DNA from: Stentor coeruleus
Taxonomy: Eukaryota; Ciliophora; Heterotrichea; Heterotrichida; Stentoridae
Reading direction: 5' to 3'
Length of the DNA: 64,000 nt
Assembly (NCBI GenBank): GCA_001970955.1
Contig: MPUH01000217.1
Location: 16,116 to 80,115 of the forward strand
Part shown: one piece after another, positions 20,801-30,620 of the stretch
Layout: each line of letters begins with the position of its first letter
How positions within the stretch are numbered: position 1 is the first letter of the stretch
Notes under the pieces: model-generated
Told to the model about the DNA's origin: nothing
The model's input: the letters and a program-made list of their open reading frames with translations, nothing else
The model's database searches: none
Made by a program: the position numbers and the translations under genes

Positions 20801-23800
20801 AAGACAGACTTTATTACTTACAGGTAAATTGGCAGCAGCTTTAGGTATGGAAAGTAAAAATTTCGCTAGACACTTTCTTCCACCTATAATTGGTTGTTTG
20901 GCTGATAAAATGAATTTACTTCGTGCTGATGCTTTGACTGCTGTGAATAAATGGGCAGAAGAAGCTGGATTAGATGTGATTATAACCCATTGTTCAGCAC
21001 CATTGTGTATTGAAAACCCTGAATTAAGATCTGAACTATTAGCCTGGCTATTAGATCATAAGGATAAATTTAAAGAAAATGATATGAAACCTTATATTCA
21101 AGGGACTTTAGCTTGTTTACAAGATAAAACAGCTCCGATTAGGACCAAAGCTGAGAGTTTGTTTGCAGAAATTGTTGAGTGTGTAGGATTCGAAGCTTTT
21201 AGGCCTTATTTAAAAGATATTAAACCCGCTGTAATGAACACTTTAAATACGATTTTTGATAAATACAAACAAAAAGGGCCGCCTGAGCTTGAATTAAGTC
21301 AATCAGTAAGTGTTTCATCCACAAGATCTAGTCGAATTACTAAAGAACCTTCACAGAGCAATAGATCAGGGTCGAAAGAGTCACAAAAAAGCAGGACAGG
21401 TATGTCAACAAGGATTTCAAGTGAATCTGACCTTAAAAGCACTTTAAAAAAACCTGAAGTGCGTAACAGTAAAGTCCCTGTATTAGTTGAAATATCTATT
21501 GTTGTTCCTGGAAATAAAATAAAAAGGCTTGAACAGGAAGCAAAATGTAAATGGACTGTTGAAGATATTAGAAATGATTATCAAGATAAACTTAAGGAAC
21601 AAATGAGAACTGCTACAACTCCTGATTTATTTGCCATGATGTATCATAATGATTTCAAAAAACAAGTTGAAGGAGTTGGGCATTTTACTACTATGGTTAA
21701 TAGTATGACAAGAGAATTTATTGAAGTTTTAGATATTGTGTTTAGATGGGTGTGGGTTAGGTTTCAAGAAAGTGCGAATACACAGCTTGTTAAAGGAATA
21801 TTAGAAATGTTGGAGATACTTGTGAAAACTTTGAATAGAGAAGGATATAAACTGCATGATGTAGAAGCAAATCTGTTTTTGCCAATAATATGTGAAAAAA
21901 GTGGCCAAAATAATGTTCAATTCAAAAATATGATTCGGTCTATAATTCACAACTCAGCAAGAATTTATAATCCAGAAAAAGTTTTCATCTTTGTACTGAA
22001 TGGCTGCAATTCCAAAAATACTCGGAGCAAAGTAGAATGTCTTGAAGAACTATCGGAACTAATTAAAGAATTTGGTATCGAAATATGTCAAGGTAAAGAT
22101 ATCAAATCAGTAGCAAAGCATGCAAGTAGTCAAGACAACAATGTAAGAACCGCAGCAGTTCAAACTATGGGTGAAATCTACAAACTCAAAGGCGATCAAG
22201 TCTGGCATATAATAGGAGAAGTTCCTGACAAAGTTAAAGATCTATTTGAACAGCGTTTTAAAGCTGTAATGCCTAGGAAAACAATAAAAGAATCTTCAAA
22301 CATATCAAAAATCCAAACACCAAAAAACAAATCTTTGGGTACAAGTTTTGACACATCAAGATCAACAACCCCTAATTTACCATCAGATATCAGAGAACCT
22401 AAACTTTCTATTGACTCTCATGACTCAAGAGATACAAAATCTTCAGCACATGAAATCCATGGATCTAAACCCCAAAACATCCGTGCTAGTAAAGAACCTC
22501 ATAGAACCCTTCCTCCAATGCATTATTCAAAACCTTTATCCCCACCTGTTGAAGAAAATAAAGGTCCAAGTTCTCCAAATGCAAGAATAACCCCAACACT
22601 TGATATACAAGAAACTCCTATTATAACTCCTGAAATCCCTAAAGTCCCAGAAGAAAAGCGTATGGTTTATCTTGATATCGAACCACCAAATGAAAGTTTA
22701 CTTTACGATCCAAAAAAAATCCCAGAAAGTATTTTGCTTGAACCTTTAAAATTCGATGAAAGTACCAGCGAGATGAGTAAAAATATTGAAATCCTACACA
22801 ATGGAGATATGAGTGCTAGAGTTGATGCACTTGTAAACATAAATGATTATGTATTAAACAAACTTGAAAGTCATAAAGAAGAACTACAAAGAAATGCTAA
22901 TAGTTTAGCTGATGCTCTAACTGCAGTGATAATTATAACTTTTGACAAACCTTTAGCAGAAATTCCATTAAGATTCGCGAAATATTTTTTAAATGTGGTC
23001 AATAAAGTTTGTTGTACAAAAATCATCATGAGAGAACTTAATGAAACTTCACTTTTTGCGTTTTCTGAACAGATTCTTATAAGACTTCTCACTGAAGAAC
23101 TTGAAAAACTTGGGGACAAATCAGAAGGTGAAGCTATGCTTAAAATCCTCAATGGAACTATGCTTAGAATATTAGAACATTGTAAACCAACTAGGATCAT
23201 TGTAGTACTAATAAGACTTATGACGAAATACAAAACTACAAATTCTTTACAAAAAATGACTGGACTTATTATAAGATGTTTATTAAAACTCACAAAAATC
23301 ATGAATGGACTTATACATCAAATTGAAGTTGAAAAACTACTTCTTGTAATGCATGAATATTTATCTGGATCAACAAATACTGGAGTTGAAGATGTTGGTA
23401 GCAAAACTATGAAAACTATTTTAACAGAAGTAGTAAAATTACAAGGAGTAAGTATTTGGCAAAGCTATGAAGAAGTTCGTAAACATTCAATACCTGATGT
23501 GCATATTGAAAAATGGATAAAAATTTTACTTAGTAACACATCGTATCAAACAAATAATCTTGTTAGTTCGAATTTAGAAATTAAAGATTCAGTCAAGATT
23601 GAAAATAGTGAAAATCAACAAAAAACTAATGAAGATTTGGAAAATAAGAATAAGAAAAAAGATGTGAGTGATAATCCTAGTATTGGAGGATGCAATTTGC
23701 AGGATTTTAAAGAAAGACTTAGTATGATGAAACAAAGATATGGAATAACAACCCCAGCTGCACAAAGCACAGATATGACGGCTACTTTGGATAATTTGAG

Positions 23801-23891
23801 GAATAAGGTTATGAAGAAGCCGGAAGAAAATACTCCATCATCACTGAGTGATTTAAAAAGTAAGATACAGAGCTTTAAAATCAATAAATAA
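17853..23891 (+). CDS. CKAP5: XMAP215 / ch-TOG microtubule polymerase
   Basis: This processive polymerase adds tubulin at microtubule plus ends through a TOG array, and acts in spindles, cortex and basal bodies. The frame gives 2012 aa with one X at residue 974. About 47 residues there are a duplicate caused by an assembly join (20633-20772 repeated at 20774-20913), so the true protein is near 1965 aa, close to the family norm. Approximate domains are TOG1 70-290, TOG2 310-530, a Lys/Pro/Ala-rich linker 535-630, TOG3 635-860, TOG4 885-1190, a basic Ser-rich linker to 1240, TOG5 1255-1500, a disordered linker to 1640, and a C-terminal helical domain 1660-1880. Typical intra-HEAT turns such as NWKIRKEG and AWKEKQAG are visible. 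The N terminus has an unusual repeated GAYxxP/GSYQVP peptide before TOG1. No intron is needed. Confidence 0.94.
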   Translation: MNEPDDIPIGGKGAYNIPGDDIPLKGGSYQVPESEVKEGEVPLLSRGAYKLPDEEAPEEQEKEETGPLEKRIESKTWKTRCKAYEELTTILKSNPNGPYSDYSSGLVKYISDSNPGAQEKALDLLKVYIESQPDMTLSSCEGLVKALVEKGMASAKPTIKNESTSIIQDLFSIHKDNFEAFNNGLISCLNNKNIKVQQSAMLAVNTIMCAFGAKKLSFKPFVGIIEKYAAASNPQVRGEALNFYKECFRWVRDLIKPNVEKLKKPQQDELEKAFAEITEVPVPTRWLKCEEAQAKKMLESGAGVAKPIDIYEMADAKDIFNKYGEKWCNTVLAMEKWTEKKAALEELNKEADYPKLAEKSAIELVTLAKRLINDSNVNVMLQTMKLVGLLAKGQRKYFDNYAKQFLPVILQKFKDKKTLVLQEAHSSLDNLMLSLSLEQTIEDFKEALEDKTPSVKTNTCQFLERLFDKIPPNETKAQAKIIGGIMKKNIDDSTPDVRQASFKLLAVLLNKCPEVLNPIIKDLPAAKMKKIEEAGGSAASQNSAPSVQQPASKAPEEKKDKAKAENTKTSAPATQKKEQPKTNSNAPVGKTGAQPAPKAQEKEEEDTSNAISAEEAETIVTGFLPSDMLSQLKDNAWKEKQAGLQKLSEWIAENSDLVNTQNEPILRFVRSTVKDWKENNFNVVKAAIEIFKNISENYTISRRAAASVLNTTALEKLADAKLLEVYNSCIVSLCSVLGPKFVVGLIIKNTAESNKPKVVSECCGIISKAISDYGAHTVNLKDVVDYAKTGLGQANPAIKKASQALTMVIYSYIGDKLTPLLTDIKESTMKVLQEEFSKTPLITNATFKTYKGQQEVKVVDARKALDEAMPRANIEKLLTPALLKKLADANWKIRKEGLDDFEGILDSNGMRIVPTGLEIIIKPLVGRISDPNKSLVRQTLLLTGKLAAALGIESKNFARHFLPPIIGCLADKMXISDPNKSLVRQTLLLTGKLAAALGMESKNFARHFLPPIIGCLADKMNLLRADALTAVNKWAEEAGLDVIITHCSAPLCIENPELRSELLAWLLDHKDKFKENDMKPYIQGTLACLQDKTAPIRTKAESLFAEIVECVGFEAFRPYLKDIKPAVMNTLNTIFDKYKQKGPPELELSQSVSVSSTRSSRITKEPSQSNRSGSKESQKSRTGMSTRISSESDLKSTLKKPEVRNSKVPVLVEISIVVPGNKIKRLEQEAKCKWTVEDIRNDYQDKLKEQMRTATTPDLFAMMYHNDFKKQVEGVGHFTTMVNSMTREFIEVLDIVFRWVWVRFQESANTQLVKGILEMLEILVKTLNREGYKLHDVEANLFLPIICEKSGQNNVQFKNMIRSIIHNSARIYNPEKVFIFVLNGCNSKNTRSKVECLEELSELIKEFGIEICQGKDIKSVAKHASSQDNNVRTAAVQTMGEIYKLKGDQVWHIIGEVPDKVKDLFEQRFKAVMPRKTIKESSNISKIQTPKNKSLGTSFDTSRSTTPNLPSDIREPKLSIDSHDSRDTKSSAHEIHGSKPQNIRASKEPHRTLPPMHYSKPLSPPVEENKGPSSPNARITPTLDIQETPIITPEIPKVPEEKRMVYLDIEPPNESLLYDPKKIPESILLEPLKFDESTSEMSKNIEILHNGDMSARVDALVNINDYVLNKLESHKEELQRNANSLADALTAVIIITFDKPLAEIPLRFAKYFLNVVNKVCCTKIIMRELNETSLFAFSEQILIRLLTEELEKLGDKSEGEAMLKILNGTMLRILEHCKPTRIIVVLIRLMTKYKTTNSLQKMTGLIIRCLLKLTKIMNGLIHQIEVEKLLLVMHEYLSGSTNTGVEDVGSKTMKTILTEVVKLQGVSIWQSYEEVRKHSIPDVHIEKWIKILLSNTSYQTNNLVSSNLEIKDSVKIENSENQQKTNEDLENKNKKKDVSDNPSIGGCNLQDFKERLSMMKQRYGITTPAAQSTDMTATLDNLRNKVMKKPEENTPSSLSDLKSKIQSFKINK
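20633..20913 (+). repeat. N-flanked direct duplication inside XMAP215 TOG4 (probable assembly artefact)
   Basis: The 140 nt at 20633-20772 are repeated at 20774-20913 around a single N at 20773. The copies differ at one base (Ile versus Met codon). The period of 141 nt keeps the frame by chance, so the false duplication is hidden as a 47-residue insertion. Confidence 0.88.
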
Positions 23892-23934
23892 TTATTAATA
23901 GAGTAAATTGACTATATAAAGCACATGCATTATA

Positions 23935-25173
23935 TTAACTCTGCATAATTTTTATAAATTTTAGGATCTCAGTTATTTTCCCTAAAGTTTTCAACCCATC
24001 AATAACACTAGAGTCACTTAAAAGTTCAAAAATTTCTGCAAAACATGAGTCAGTCTGTATATCTTTATCACAAAATTTAACTAAGCGTTCATTTTCCCCA
24101 AATGTAGGCTGAACATCTTCAGAAAAGCTCACTTCGCTAATCAGCTCTTCCCCACTACTACTCGACAAAGAAAAAAAATCCCCATTAGGACTACAATTTT
24201 CCGAAAGGGGTTTTTTCGGAGTTTTAGGTTCTAAATCCTTTTTCCAAACGACAATTTCAGGAGTCAACAAATTATAATCATCAAAATTCTTTATAGGCTC
24301 TTCTGGAGTAACTTCTAATTCTTTCTCAGGTGGGGAAATAATATGTATAGTCTGTAAAGGTGAATAAAAACTTTGTTCAGGGAAATTATCATGCATTTCA
24401 TCCTGATTTTTTATAGGAGTAACTTCACCAATACTTAAATCATCAGTATGAGTGGACTGATCTTTAAAAGAACTGCAAGTCTCATTGCCTGATATTGATT
24501 TACTTTGACTTGAATCAAAAAGTGATATGCGTTTACAGTTATCTGAAAAATCACAGCTTGAAATTTTCCTTGGTTTTCTATTGTATTTATTTTCTAAGAT
24601 ATTATAAGTTGATGTTTTTTTTGTTTTTTTCTCTGTGAGGACTGGGGTATATGTTTTTGGTATAGGCCTTTGTCGTTCTGGAGTTACAAGGTTTGAGTTT
24701 TGGGGTGTTCGCTGTATGCCACAAGTATTACTAGTGAATGATTTTTGGGTTTTTTTTGTATTATGGGAAAATGGTCTGGGGTCTTTTTCATGTAAACTTT
24801 TGATTAGTTTTTTTTCAGATTTTTCTTCGATTGTGCAGGATTTGAGTTTTCTTATAGTTTGCTTTTTTTTGATGGAGTTTTCTGGACGATTTTTAGGCTC
24901 ATTGAGTTTTAAAAGGGTTTGTTCGATTATGGGGTGGTCTTCAGTGAGAAGTTTTAGAGAAAAACTGTTTTCTTTGTTGCATTCAGTGCGTTTCTTTGTT
25001 GGACTAGGGGATAAAGGCATATCAGAGTTGTTTTGAGGGCGAATTTTCTTAGGACTGCATGGGGGTTTTTTTGAGCAGGAAGGCTTGATTGAGGCTTTGG
25101 GTTCTTTTATTTCCCCACAAGGACTTAGGTTAATAATCCCAAAAGTAGATGGGCCAGCATTCTCAGTTTCCAT
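23935..25173 (-). CDS. Disordered basic protein with KEN box and many S/TP sites
   Basis: The 412-aa protein is unrecognised. It is rich in Ser, Pro, Lys and Thr with little predicted structure until a short C-terminal helix (about 380-410, SSVIDGLKTLGKITEILKF). It has many SP/TP sites (SPTKK, TPERQ, TPKKP), which are typical of CDK or MAPK targets, and a NKENS motif near residue 70 that matches the KEN degron of APC/C. Acidic Ser/Glu patches lie near 330-350. This pattern fits a cell-cycle-regulated scaffold, but that is inference. Its 3' end is 43 nt from the 3' end of XMAP215, so the two genes converge with almost no spacer. Confidence 0.6.
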   Translation of the reverse strand: METENAGPSTFGIINLSPCGEIKEPKASIKPSCSKKPPCSPKKIRPQNNSDMPLSPSPTKKRTECNKENSFSLKLLTEDHPIIEQTLLKLNEPKNRPENSIKKKQTIRKLKSCTIEEKSEKKLIKSLHEKDPRPFSHNTKKTQKSFTSNTCGIQRTPQNSNLVTPERQRPIPKTYTPVLTEKKTKKTSTYNILENKYNRKPRKISSCDFSDNCKRISLFDSSQSKSISGNETCSSFKDQSTHTDDLSIGEVTPIKNQDEMHDNFPEQSFYSPLQTIHIISPPEKELEVTPEEPIKNFDDYNLLTPEIVVWKKDLEPKTPKKPLSENCSPNGDFFSLSSSSGEELISEVSFSEDVQPTFGENERLVKFCDKDIQTDSCFAEIFELLSDSSVIDGLKTLGKITEILKFIKIMQS

Positions 25174-25445
25174 AATGATTTTATATGATTTATAATGCAG
25201 TGTTTGCTTAATGTTTATTAATGGGATATAATTTTTTTATAAAAATAATGTGCGGCAAAGTGGTTAAATACTTAGAAGGATATTTAGAGTTTATAGTACT
25301 AGTATGTATTATTAAGTAAAAAGATTTAGTTTTGAAAACAATTTTATCTTTATGAGTTTAAATTATACCCTAAGATTTGTCAGTTCATTATTAGTCACTT
25401 GCAAACTGCATATAAATATCAGCAAATACGTAATTTTATCAGACA
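25174..25445. other. Region upstream of tRNA-Asp
   Basis: This is AT-rich with no open frame. It presumably contains the promoter of the minus-strand gene at 25173. Nothing specific can be named. Confidence 0.4.
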
Positions 25446-25517
25446 TCCGAGGTAGTATAGTGGTAAGTATTCCTGCCTGTCACGCAGGAGACCCGGGTTC
25501 AATTCCCGGCCTCGGAG
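25446..25517 (+). tRNA. trnD: tRNA-Asp (GTC)
   Basis: A complete 72-nt cloverleaf is visible. The acceptor stem TCCGAGG pairs with CCTCGGA and is followed by discriminator G. The D-arm holds TAGTATAGTGGTAAGTA (A box). The anticodon stem CCTGC/GCAGG closes the loop CTGTCAC with anticodon GTC. The T-arm is CCGGG TTCAATT CCCGG (B box). No intron and no encoded CCA. A run of seven T (25518-25524) follows directly as a Pol III terminator. Confidence 0.97.
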
Positions 25518-25524
25518 TTTTTTT
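25518..25524 (+). terminator. Pol III T-run terminator
   Basis: Seven consecutive T directly follow the tRNA-Asp discriminator base, which is the usual RNA polymerase III stop signal. Confidence 0.85.
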
Positions 25525-27021
25525 CAGCATTTTATTTTGTATAAAATCATAAGATCACTATTTATAATATATCAAAATGTTCTTTTTATAAATATATGTT
25601 ATGCTTTATATTAATTATTCAGCAAATCCGTGCCCTACAAAGGTATGGAGTATTCCCAAGTTGTTGTTATGATCTGTTTCTGATAATATCATATTTATTT
25701 GGTAATTTTTTTTATTAACTCCCTTACGATTCGGCTTTACATCCACCTACACGAAAAATAAGAAAATATCACTAGGAAATATTAGAATTTTTCCATAGTG
25801 TTATAGAAAAAACTTCTTAACTCTATAACCCAAGCAATTACAACAACAAAAAAATNTTTCCATAGTGTTATAGAAAAAACTTCTTAACTCTATAACCCAA
25901 GCAATTACAACAACAAAAAAATAATCAGATAAAAACTATATTATATATAATAGTGAATAAACTTTTTAAAAATAATTGATTTTCTAATATTATCCTCAAG
26001 TTTATGCACTTTTAAATATTTGCATGAAAATAAAGTTTCAATAATCACCATAAAAATTCTAATGCACTTAAAATAAAAATAGCTCATAAGAATTAATTTA
26101 TAACGATGCTTTAGATTTAATAAACTGATTTTATACTTAAACATAGCTAAACCTAAAACTACAATTAAGGTTTGAAATATTGTAGGGAAAATATAAACCT
26201 TGATTAAATAAACAAATCTATAATAAGTGTAGATTAAAAATATAGATTTGTCTGATATGTTTATACATAAAGATTTAGGAAATAAAAAATATGGTTTGGG
26301 TCTTAAATCTGTTGAGATTAGCATTAAGATTGAGTACTTTTACTTGTAAATCTAAGGCTAATAGTTGTTTTATTGGCAAAGAATAATTTTATAATACCAA
26401 TATTGAAATTAGAAATGATTTTCAGTAAAAAAATTATGATATAAAAGTCATTACATAAAGTTGATATTATTTTTAATTAGGATTCTCATTGGGTTGAATT
26501 CAATTAGCACATATCCTCATTAAAAAAATATTTATACTCTGACCAATTTAAACTAAGTGAAAATTTAAATTTTCCATCAATATTTTCTCTTATCCAAACA
26601 ATTTCACTAATTAGAGAAATACAGCATCAAAACTCATTTCTACCACCAACATTTAAAGTTTAAAATAATCTTTTAATACTCGTAACTATTAATATTCTTC
26701 TTCATATAAAAATCAAATTTATTAATCTCTCTTAATTATTATACTTCCTCATATTTTAGCTAAAAAACCTATTTATATAAATTTAACTGAAAATATTTAC
26801 ATCATATTCTAATTATCATCAACTTAAATTACAAACCATATTTCAAATAGATTTCATAATCTTTTACATATAAATAAATACTCATATTCAAAATTTTCAA
26901 ATTATTTTACTCCACATTTACAACAAAAACAGGGGGAAAAAATTATTCCTTTCCACAATTATCTATAAATCTTCCAAAAACTACACCTAATTATATAAAA
27001 ATTTCCTTGTTAAAAACTATT
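25525..27021. other. Long intergenic region, contains an assembly duplication
   Basis: This is about 1.5 kb of AT-rich DNA. It contains the N-flanked duplication at 25790-25922. An open frame of 127 codons exists on the minus strand (25941-26324), but its composition (Ile, Phe, Tyr, Lys) is what AT-rich DNA gives by chance. I do not call a gene. Confidence 0.5.
25790..25922. repeat. N-flanked direct duplication (probable assembly artefact)
   Basis: The 66 nt at 25790-25855 are repeated at 25857-25922 around a single N at 25856, with no differences seen. It matches the other three N joins in the window. Confidence 0.85.
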
Positions 27022-27468
27022 TTATTCGATAAGCGTTGTTTTAAACCTCATTAGAGGAGACACACAACGAGATGTAGTACGACTATTCACATTAGTACTA
27101 CAAAGTGAATGACTCTGATTAATTTTTTCAATTATATTAACACTGCTTAGGCTAGCATTACTTGAAAAGATACGACCTTGTTTTGATATAGTTTTTCTAT
27201 CATCGTTCTTTTCTGGGGAAGGAGTAGTACTTGAATAAATTTCAAAGCTTGGAGTGTTAATTGTACTTGTTTGAATTGATTTTGGGATTTCTATTCTTAC
27301 GATTTTCTTAGATTCGTTTTCTTTATTAAGTCTTTTTTCTTCAGGAAACAAAAAGCTGATGTTTGCTAAAAACTCAGTCCTTTCGCCATCACTGTACGTT
27401 TTTTCTATGTTGCTTTCTTGAATTGTGGTTAAACGATTACTATCAAGACAAGATATATGTAAGCCCAT
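27022..27468 (-). CDS. Small hypothetical protein, possible myristoylation
   Basis: The 148-aa protein starts MGLHISC, with Gly2 and Cys7 consistent with lipid anchoring, though weaker than the MGC proteins. The remainder is Ser/Thr/Asn-rich, likely disordered, with SP/TP sites and a NKEN sequence near residue 49. No domain is recognised. Ordinary codon composition, unlike the AT-driven spurious frames, supports it as a gene. Confidence 0.55.
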   Translation of the reverse strand: MGLHISCLDSNRLTTIQESNIEKTYSDGERTEFLANISFLFPEEKRLNKENESKKIVRIEIPKSIQTSTINTPSFEIYSSTTPSPEKNDDRKTISKQGRIFSSNASLSSVNIIEKINQSHSLCSTNVNSRTTSRCVSPLMRFKTTLIE

Positions 27469-28372
27469 GTAAAATATAAATATTATGCTTTAGAAATACT
27501 CCACACTTGTAAATGATGATTTTTTCATAATAACATGCTGAGTATATTGAAAATAAACTATGAAGAAAACATGTATTTTTAAACAATTTATATATTTTAA
27601 TCGTGTTTGATGCTATTATTTAGAGATATAGGCTTGCTGGTTTATTAAAAAACTAAACAAAATTTTTATTATTGATGAGTCAGTTGAGAAAAAAAAAATC
27701 CTGGTTTGATATGATTTTTGAAGTATGACTAATAATAAATTATGGGATTTAAAGAGGAGAATAAGTTATGAGTTGAATTTTTAGGTTTGCGAAGGGTGCT
27801 TAAGTGTATTTTATTATTGAGAATATATAAAATAGATTTTTTATTGCAATCTTATGCTAAAGTTTAATAATCAACAAGTTTGCTGAATTTATTCAATCAG
27901 TTATTATGCTTATAATAAAAATATCATTTTAAAATCTATTTCAGTAGATAAGCTCATAATCTTCTATATAAAATAAACTCTAATATAAATTCCTAATTTT
28001 TTTTACCTCATAATCTTCATCATCTCATACATCCTAAACATAATCCGTTCTTATAACAAAATCATATCTTCATCACACATATTTCTCATAAAATCCACAA
28101 AAAATATCACTAAAAAGCCCTGTTTTTGCATTGGAAAATTTTATCAGCCCCTTTCTTATAAAATACTCTCATTATCCTATCAAACCCTCCCCTTTCCTTA
28201 ATTCCTATCAATTTTCAATAAAAAAATCCTATTATCACACCTTTATCCAATCTACAATTAAAATCCTTAATCTCAATCTTTATCTTTAAACATCTCATAA
28301 TCTGTTTTCCATATTCTCCAATATTTTTCATCATAATATCTACTTGGCTAAAGCCTACTATCTTAATAACAT
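27469..28372. other. Divergent intergenic spacer, nothing recognised
   Basis: This 904-nt AT-rich region lies between the small minus-strand gene and LIN9. Pyrimidine-rich sequence leads up to the LIN9 start. No specific element was seen. Confidence 0.5.
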
Positions 28373-30106
28373 ATGAATTCAATCGAAGAGCGTATGGGTC
28401 CACGTTGGTCCGAAGAAGAGCTTCATCTTCTATTCAACGGTCTGAGGAAGCATGGCCGGAACTGGTCAGCGATATCAGAAGATTTCAAACAACTCAAATC
28501 CCAAAGCATCTACCCTCGAACGGATTCAATGATCGAAGCTATCTATCTTAAGAACAAAACATATTTAAGTATCCCTTCAGCGAATCCAACAGATTTCGCG
28601 GCGATTATGGCAGATCATTACGATTCTTCTGAGGGGATTAAGTATGAGCTACAAGACGATGATATGAAAAAGCACTCCCCAAGTGAAGATCCTTTGGGCT
28701 TGCCGAAAAAAAGGCAGGATCGTCCATACGATCTGAAGACCTCATCTAAAAAGCTGTGTCAGAAAAAATGCGACTGTTATGAATACATAAGCAAACTTGC
28801 AGACCCCTCTTATATCCACAGTAAAAAGCTCATAGAAGGCTACTCTAGAAAATCTTTTGATAACTTTGTATATGCGCGAGGGACATACTTAAATGACTAT
28901 GCCCTTAATAAAACAGAAGAAAATCCTGTCTCACCAAAATTCCTCCAATGGTGCAAAGCTGAATGGTTTTACAGTTATATCGACAAAGGGTTTTTCGAGT
29001 ACAACGAATTCGAAGAAGCTCTTAAAGTCTTAAAAGTCAACGAAATTGAGGTTTTTACAAAATATGAATTCCAAGTTATAAGAAATGCTTTAGGAAGACC
29101 AAGAAGATTTTCAGCTAATTTCATAGCCCAGGAAAGAAAAAAACTCACTAAATGCCGAGAAGCTATGAAAGTTCTTCAACAAGGTAAAGTTTTACCTCTA
29201 GCTTATCATGACATGCTTATCTATATCAAAATCAATCAAACAAATCCTTCATCAAGGCTTATGGTTGGGCAGAAAGTCTTAGCAGTCCACCCATCCACAA
29301 GAGAACTTCGTAGTGGGAGTATTTTAACTTTAGATTCTTCTAGATACCATATTCAATTTGATAGACCAGAACTTGGAGTAGCCCCAGTTACCGATAGTCA
29401 GATTCTCCCGCTCATTACCGAATCATCTAAAACTTGTGAAATAGAAGAACCAGCTACTTTTGTATACAAACCTGTTCAAGAACGTGAAGTTATCAGTTCA
29501 AGCTTTGTTATTGAAGGTTTTAAAGCTGGTGTCAATATTTATGCAATGGCCTTTCTTCTCAAACTTCTTGAAAGAAAAGAAGCACTTATTGAACTTCTTA
29601 AACAATACAATGCGGAGTTCGCTGAAAATATGAGTAAACACCCAGCATGGAGGCCTGACTATGACCTTCAACAACAATATGCTTGGATTGTAATAATAAT
29701 ATAGTGTGTAGCAATACAAGCTATCAACACAAGCATTTCTAAAGTTTTAGAAATATTCAGATTACGCAATAGACCTCCACCACAACAGGTTGTGACTATT
29801 GAACAAGACAACAAAATTGAACAGATTCGTGATGCTGCAATGAGCATCCTTATGGATCAAGAACTTGAACAGCGACCAAGTCAGTTTTCAGAAAATGAGC
29901 ATCTCCGTATACAAGAGTTCTTAAAAAATGGTGTCGTGCTTATAGGGGTAATGGATTTGATGATAAAAGAAAATGATTATAGTCTTGTGAAACATTTAGA
30001 TGAAAATCTTACTTTGTTGTCCCCAGCTTGTGAAAGCAATAAAGTCAAATTTGAAGAAGTGTGTAGACTGGTTGATCAAATCAAAAATAAGATAACGAAT
30101 AGGTAG
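28373..30106 (+). CDS. LIN9: LIN9 / Always-early homologue (DREAM/MuvB complex)
   Basis: LIN9 is the core of the MuvB complex, which with Rb-like, E2F and Myb proteins switches cell-cycle genes. The 572-aa protein is built from 28373-29689 and 29705-30106, joined across the 15-nt intron 29690-29704 (GTAATAATAATATAG). Residues 9-60 form a SANT/Myb domain (GPRWSEEELHLLF, GRNWSAI), as in plant ALY proteins. The DIRP domain spans about 194-280 (KFLQWCKAEWFYSYID, then RRFSANFIAQERKKL). A Tudor-like segment spans about 299-348 (VGQKVLAVHP). Exon 2 carries the conserved helical C-terminal region. The length matches animal LIN9. The 3' end is 10 nt from the convergent OPA3-like gene. Confidence 0.92.
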
Positions 30107-30116
30107 TTTTGGGATT

Positions 30117-30620
30117 TTATGGGTTAATTAGAGCTTTTTTGTTATGAGAAGCTTGGGTTTTTAGTTTTTCACGATCGAAAAGTTCATCACGCAATTTTTC
30201 GACTTGGAGACAGAGGGTTCTATAGTTTTGGCTTGTTTTTGAGACTGTGACTTGAAGGTTTGTCAGCTGGTCTAATAATTTTTGTTCTTTGATTTTTGTG
30301 TCACGGCTTAGTTTATTAAGTTCGTAATACCCCCATGTTAAGAGAGTACTATAAGCTATGAACTCACCTATAAAATCAGCACCTGAATCTAAGGCTTTTT
30401 CATCACTTAAAGGTTTTATATATTCACTAAATCCTTGATTGGTTAATGATCGGGTTAATCGAATGTTAAAACTATGATACTTCTGACCTAGGAAGATTAG
30501 AATGTATTGAGCTCGTTGTCGCTCATGCCCACTGATTTTTAGAGAAGCTTTAAAGTAACTTGCTACAGGCTTGGTAAAAGTACGAATTATCAGAGAGAGG
30601 ATTTTGAAAAAAGGAATCAT
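30117..30620 (-). CDS. OPA3: OPA3-like mitochondrial protein
   Basis: The 167-aa protein matches the OPA3 family, small proteins of the mitochondrial membranes linked to lipid handling and organelle shape. The N-terminal hydrophobic basic segment (residues 1-20) fits targeting or membrane insertion. The family core is seen in KPVASYFKASLKISG, GADFIGEFIAYSTLLTWGYYE at about 80-100, and a C-terminal coiled coil. Its end overlaps the LIN9 3' region closely (10-nt gap). The exact molecular role of OPA3 is not settled in any organism. Confidence 0.85.
   Translation of the reverse strand: MIPFFKILSLIIRTFTKPVASYFKASLKISGHERQRAQYILIFLGQKYHSFNIRLTRSLTNQGFSEYIKPLSDEKALDSGADFIGEFIAYSTLLTWGYYELNKLSRDTKIKEQKLLDQLTNLQVTVSKTSQNYRTLCLQVEKLRDELFDREKLKTQASHNKKALINP

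Noticed and set aside
25352-25552. Open frame spanning the tRNA
   Set aside because: It reads through tRNA-Asp and is not a protein gene.
25941-26324. 127-codon open frame, minus strand
   Set aside because: Residue content (Ile, Phe, Tyr, Lys, Leu) is what AT-rich spacer gives; no domain, and no sign of intron-linked exons.
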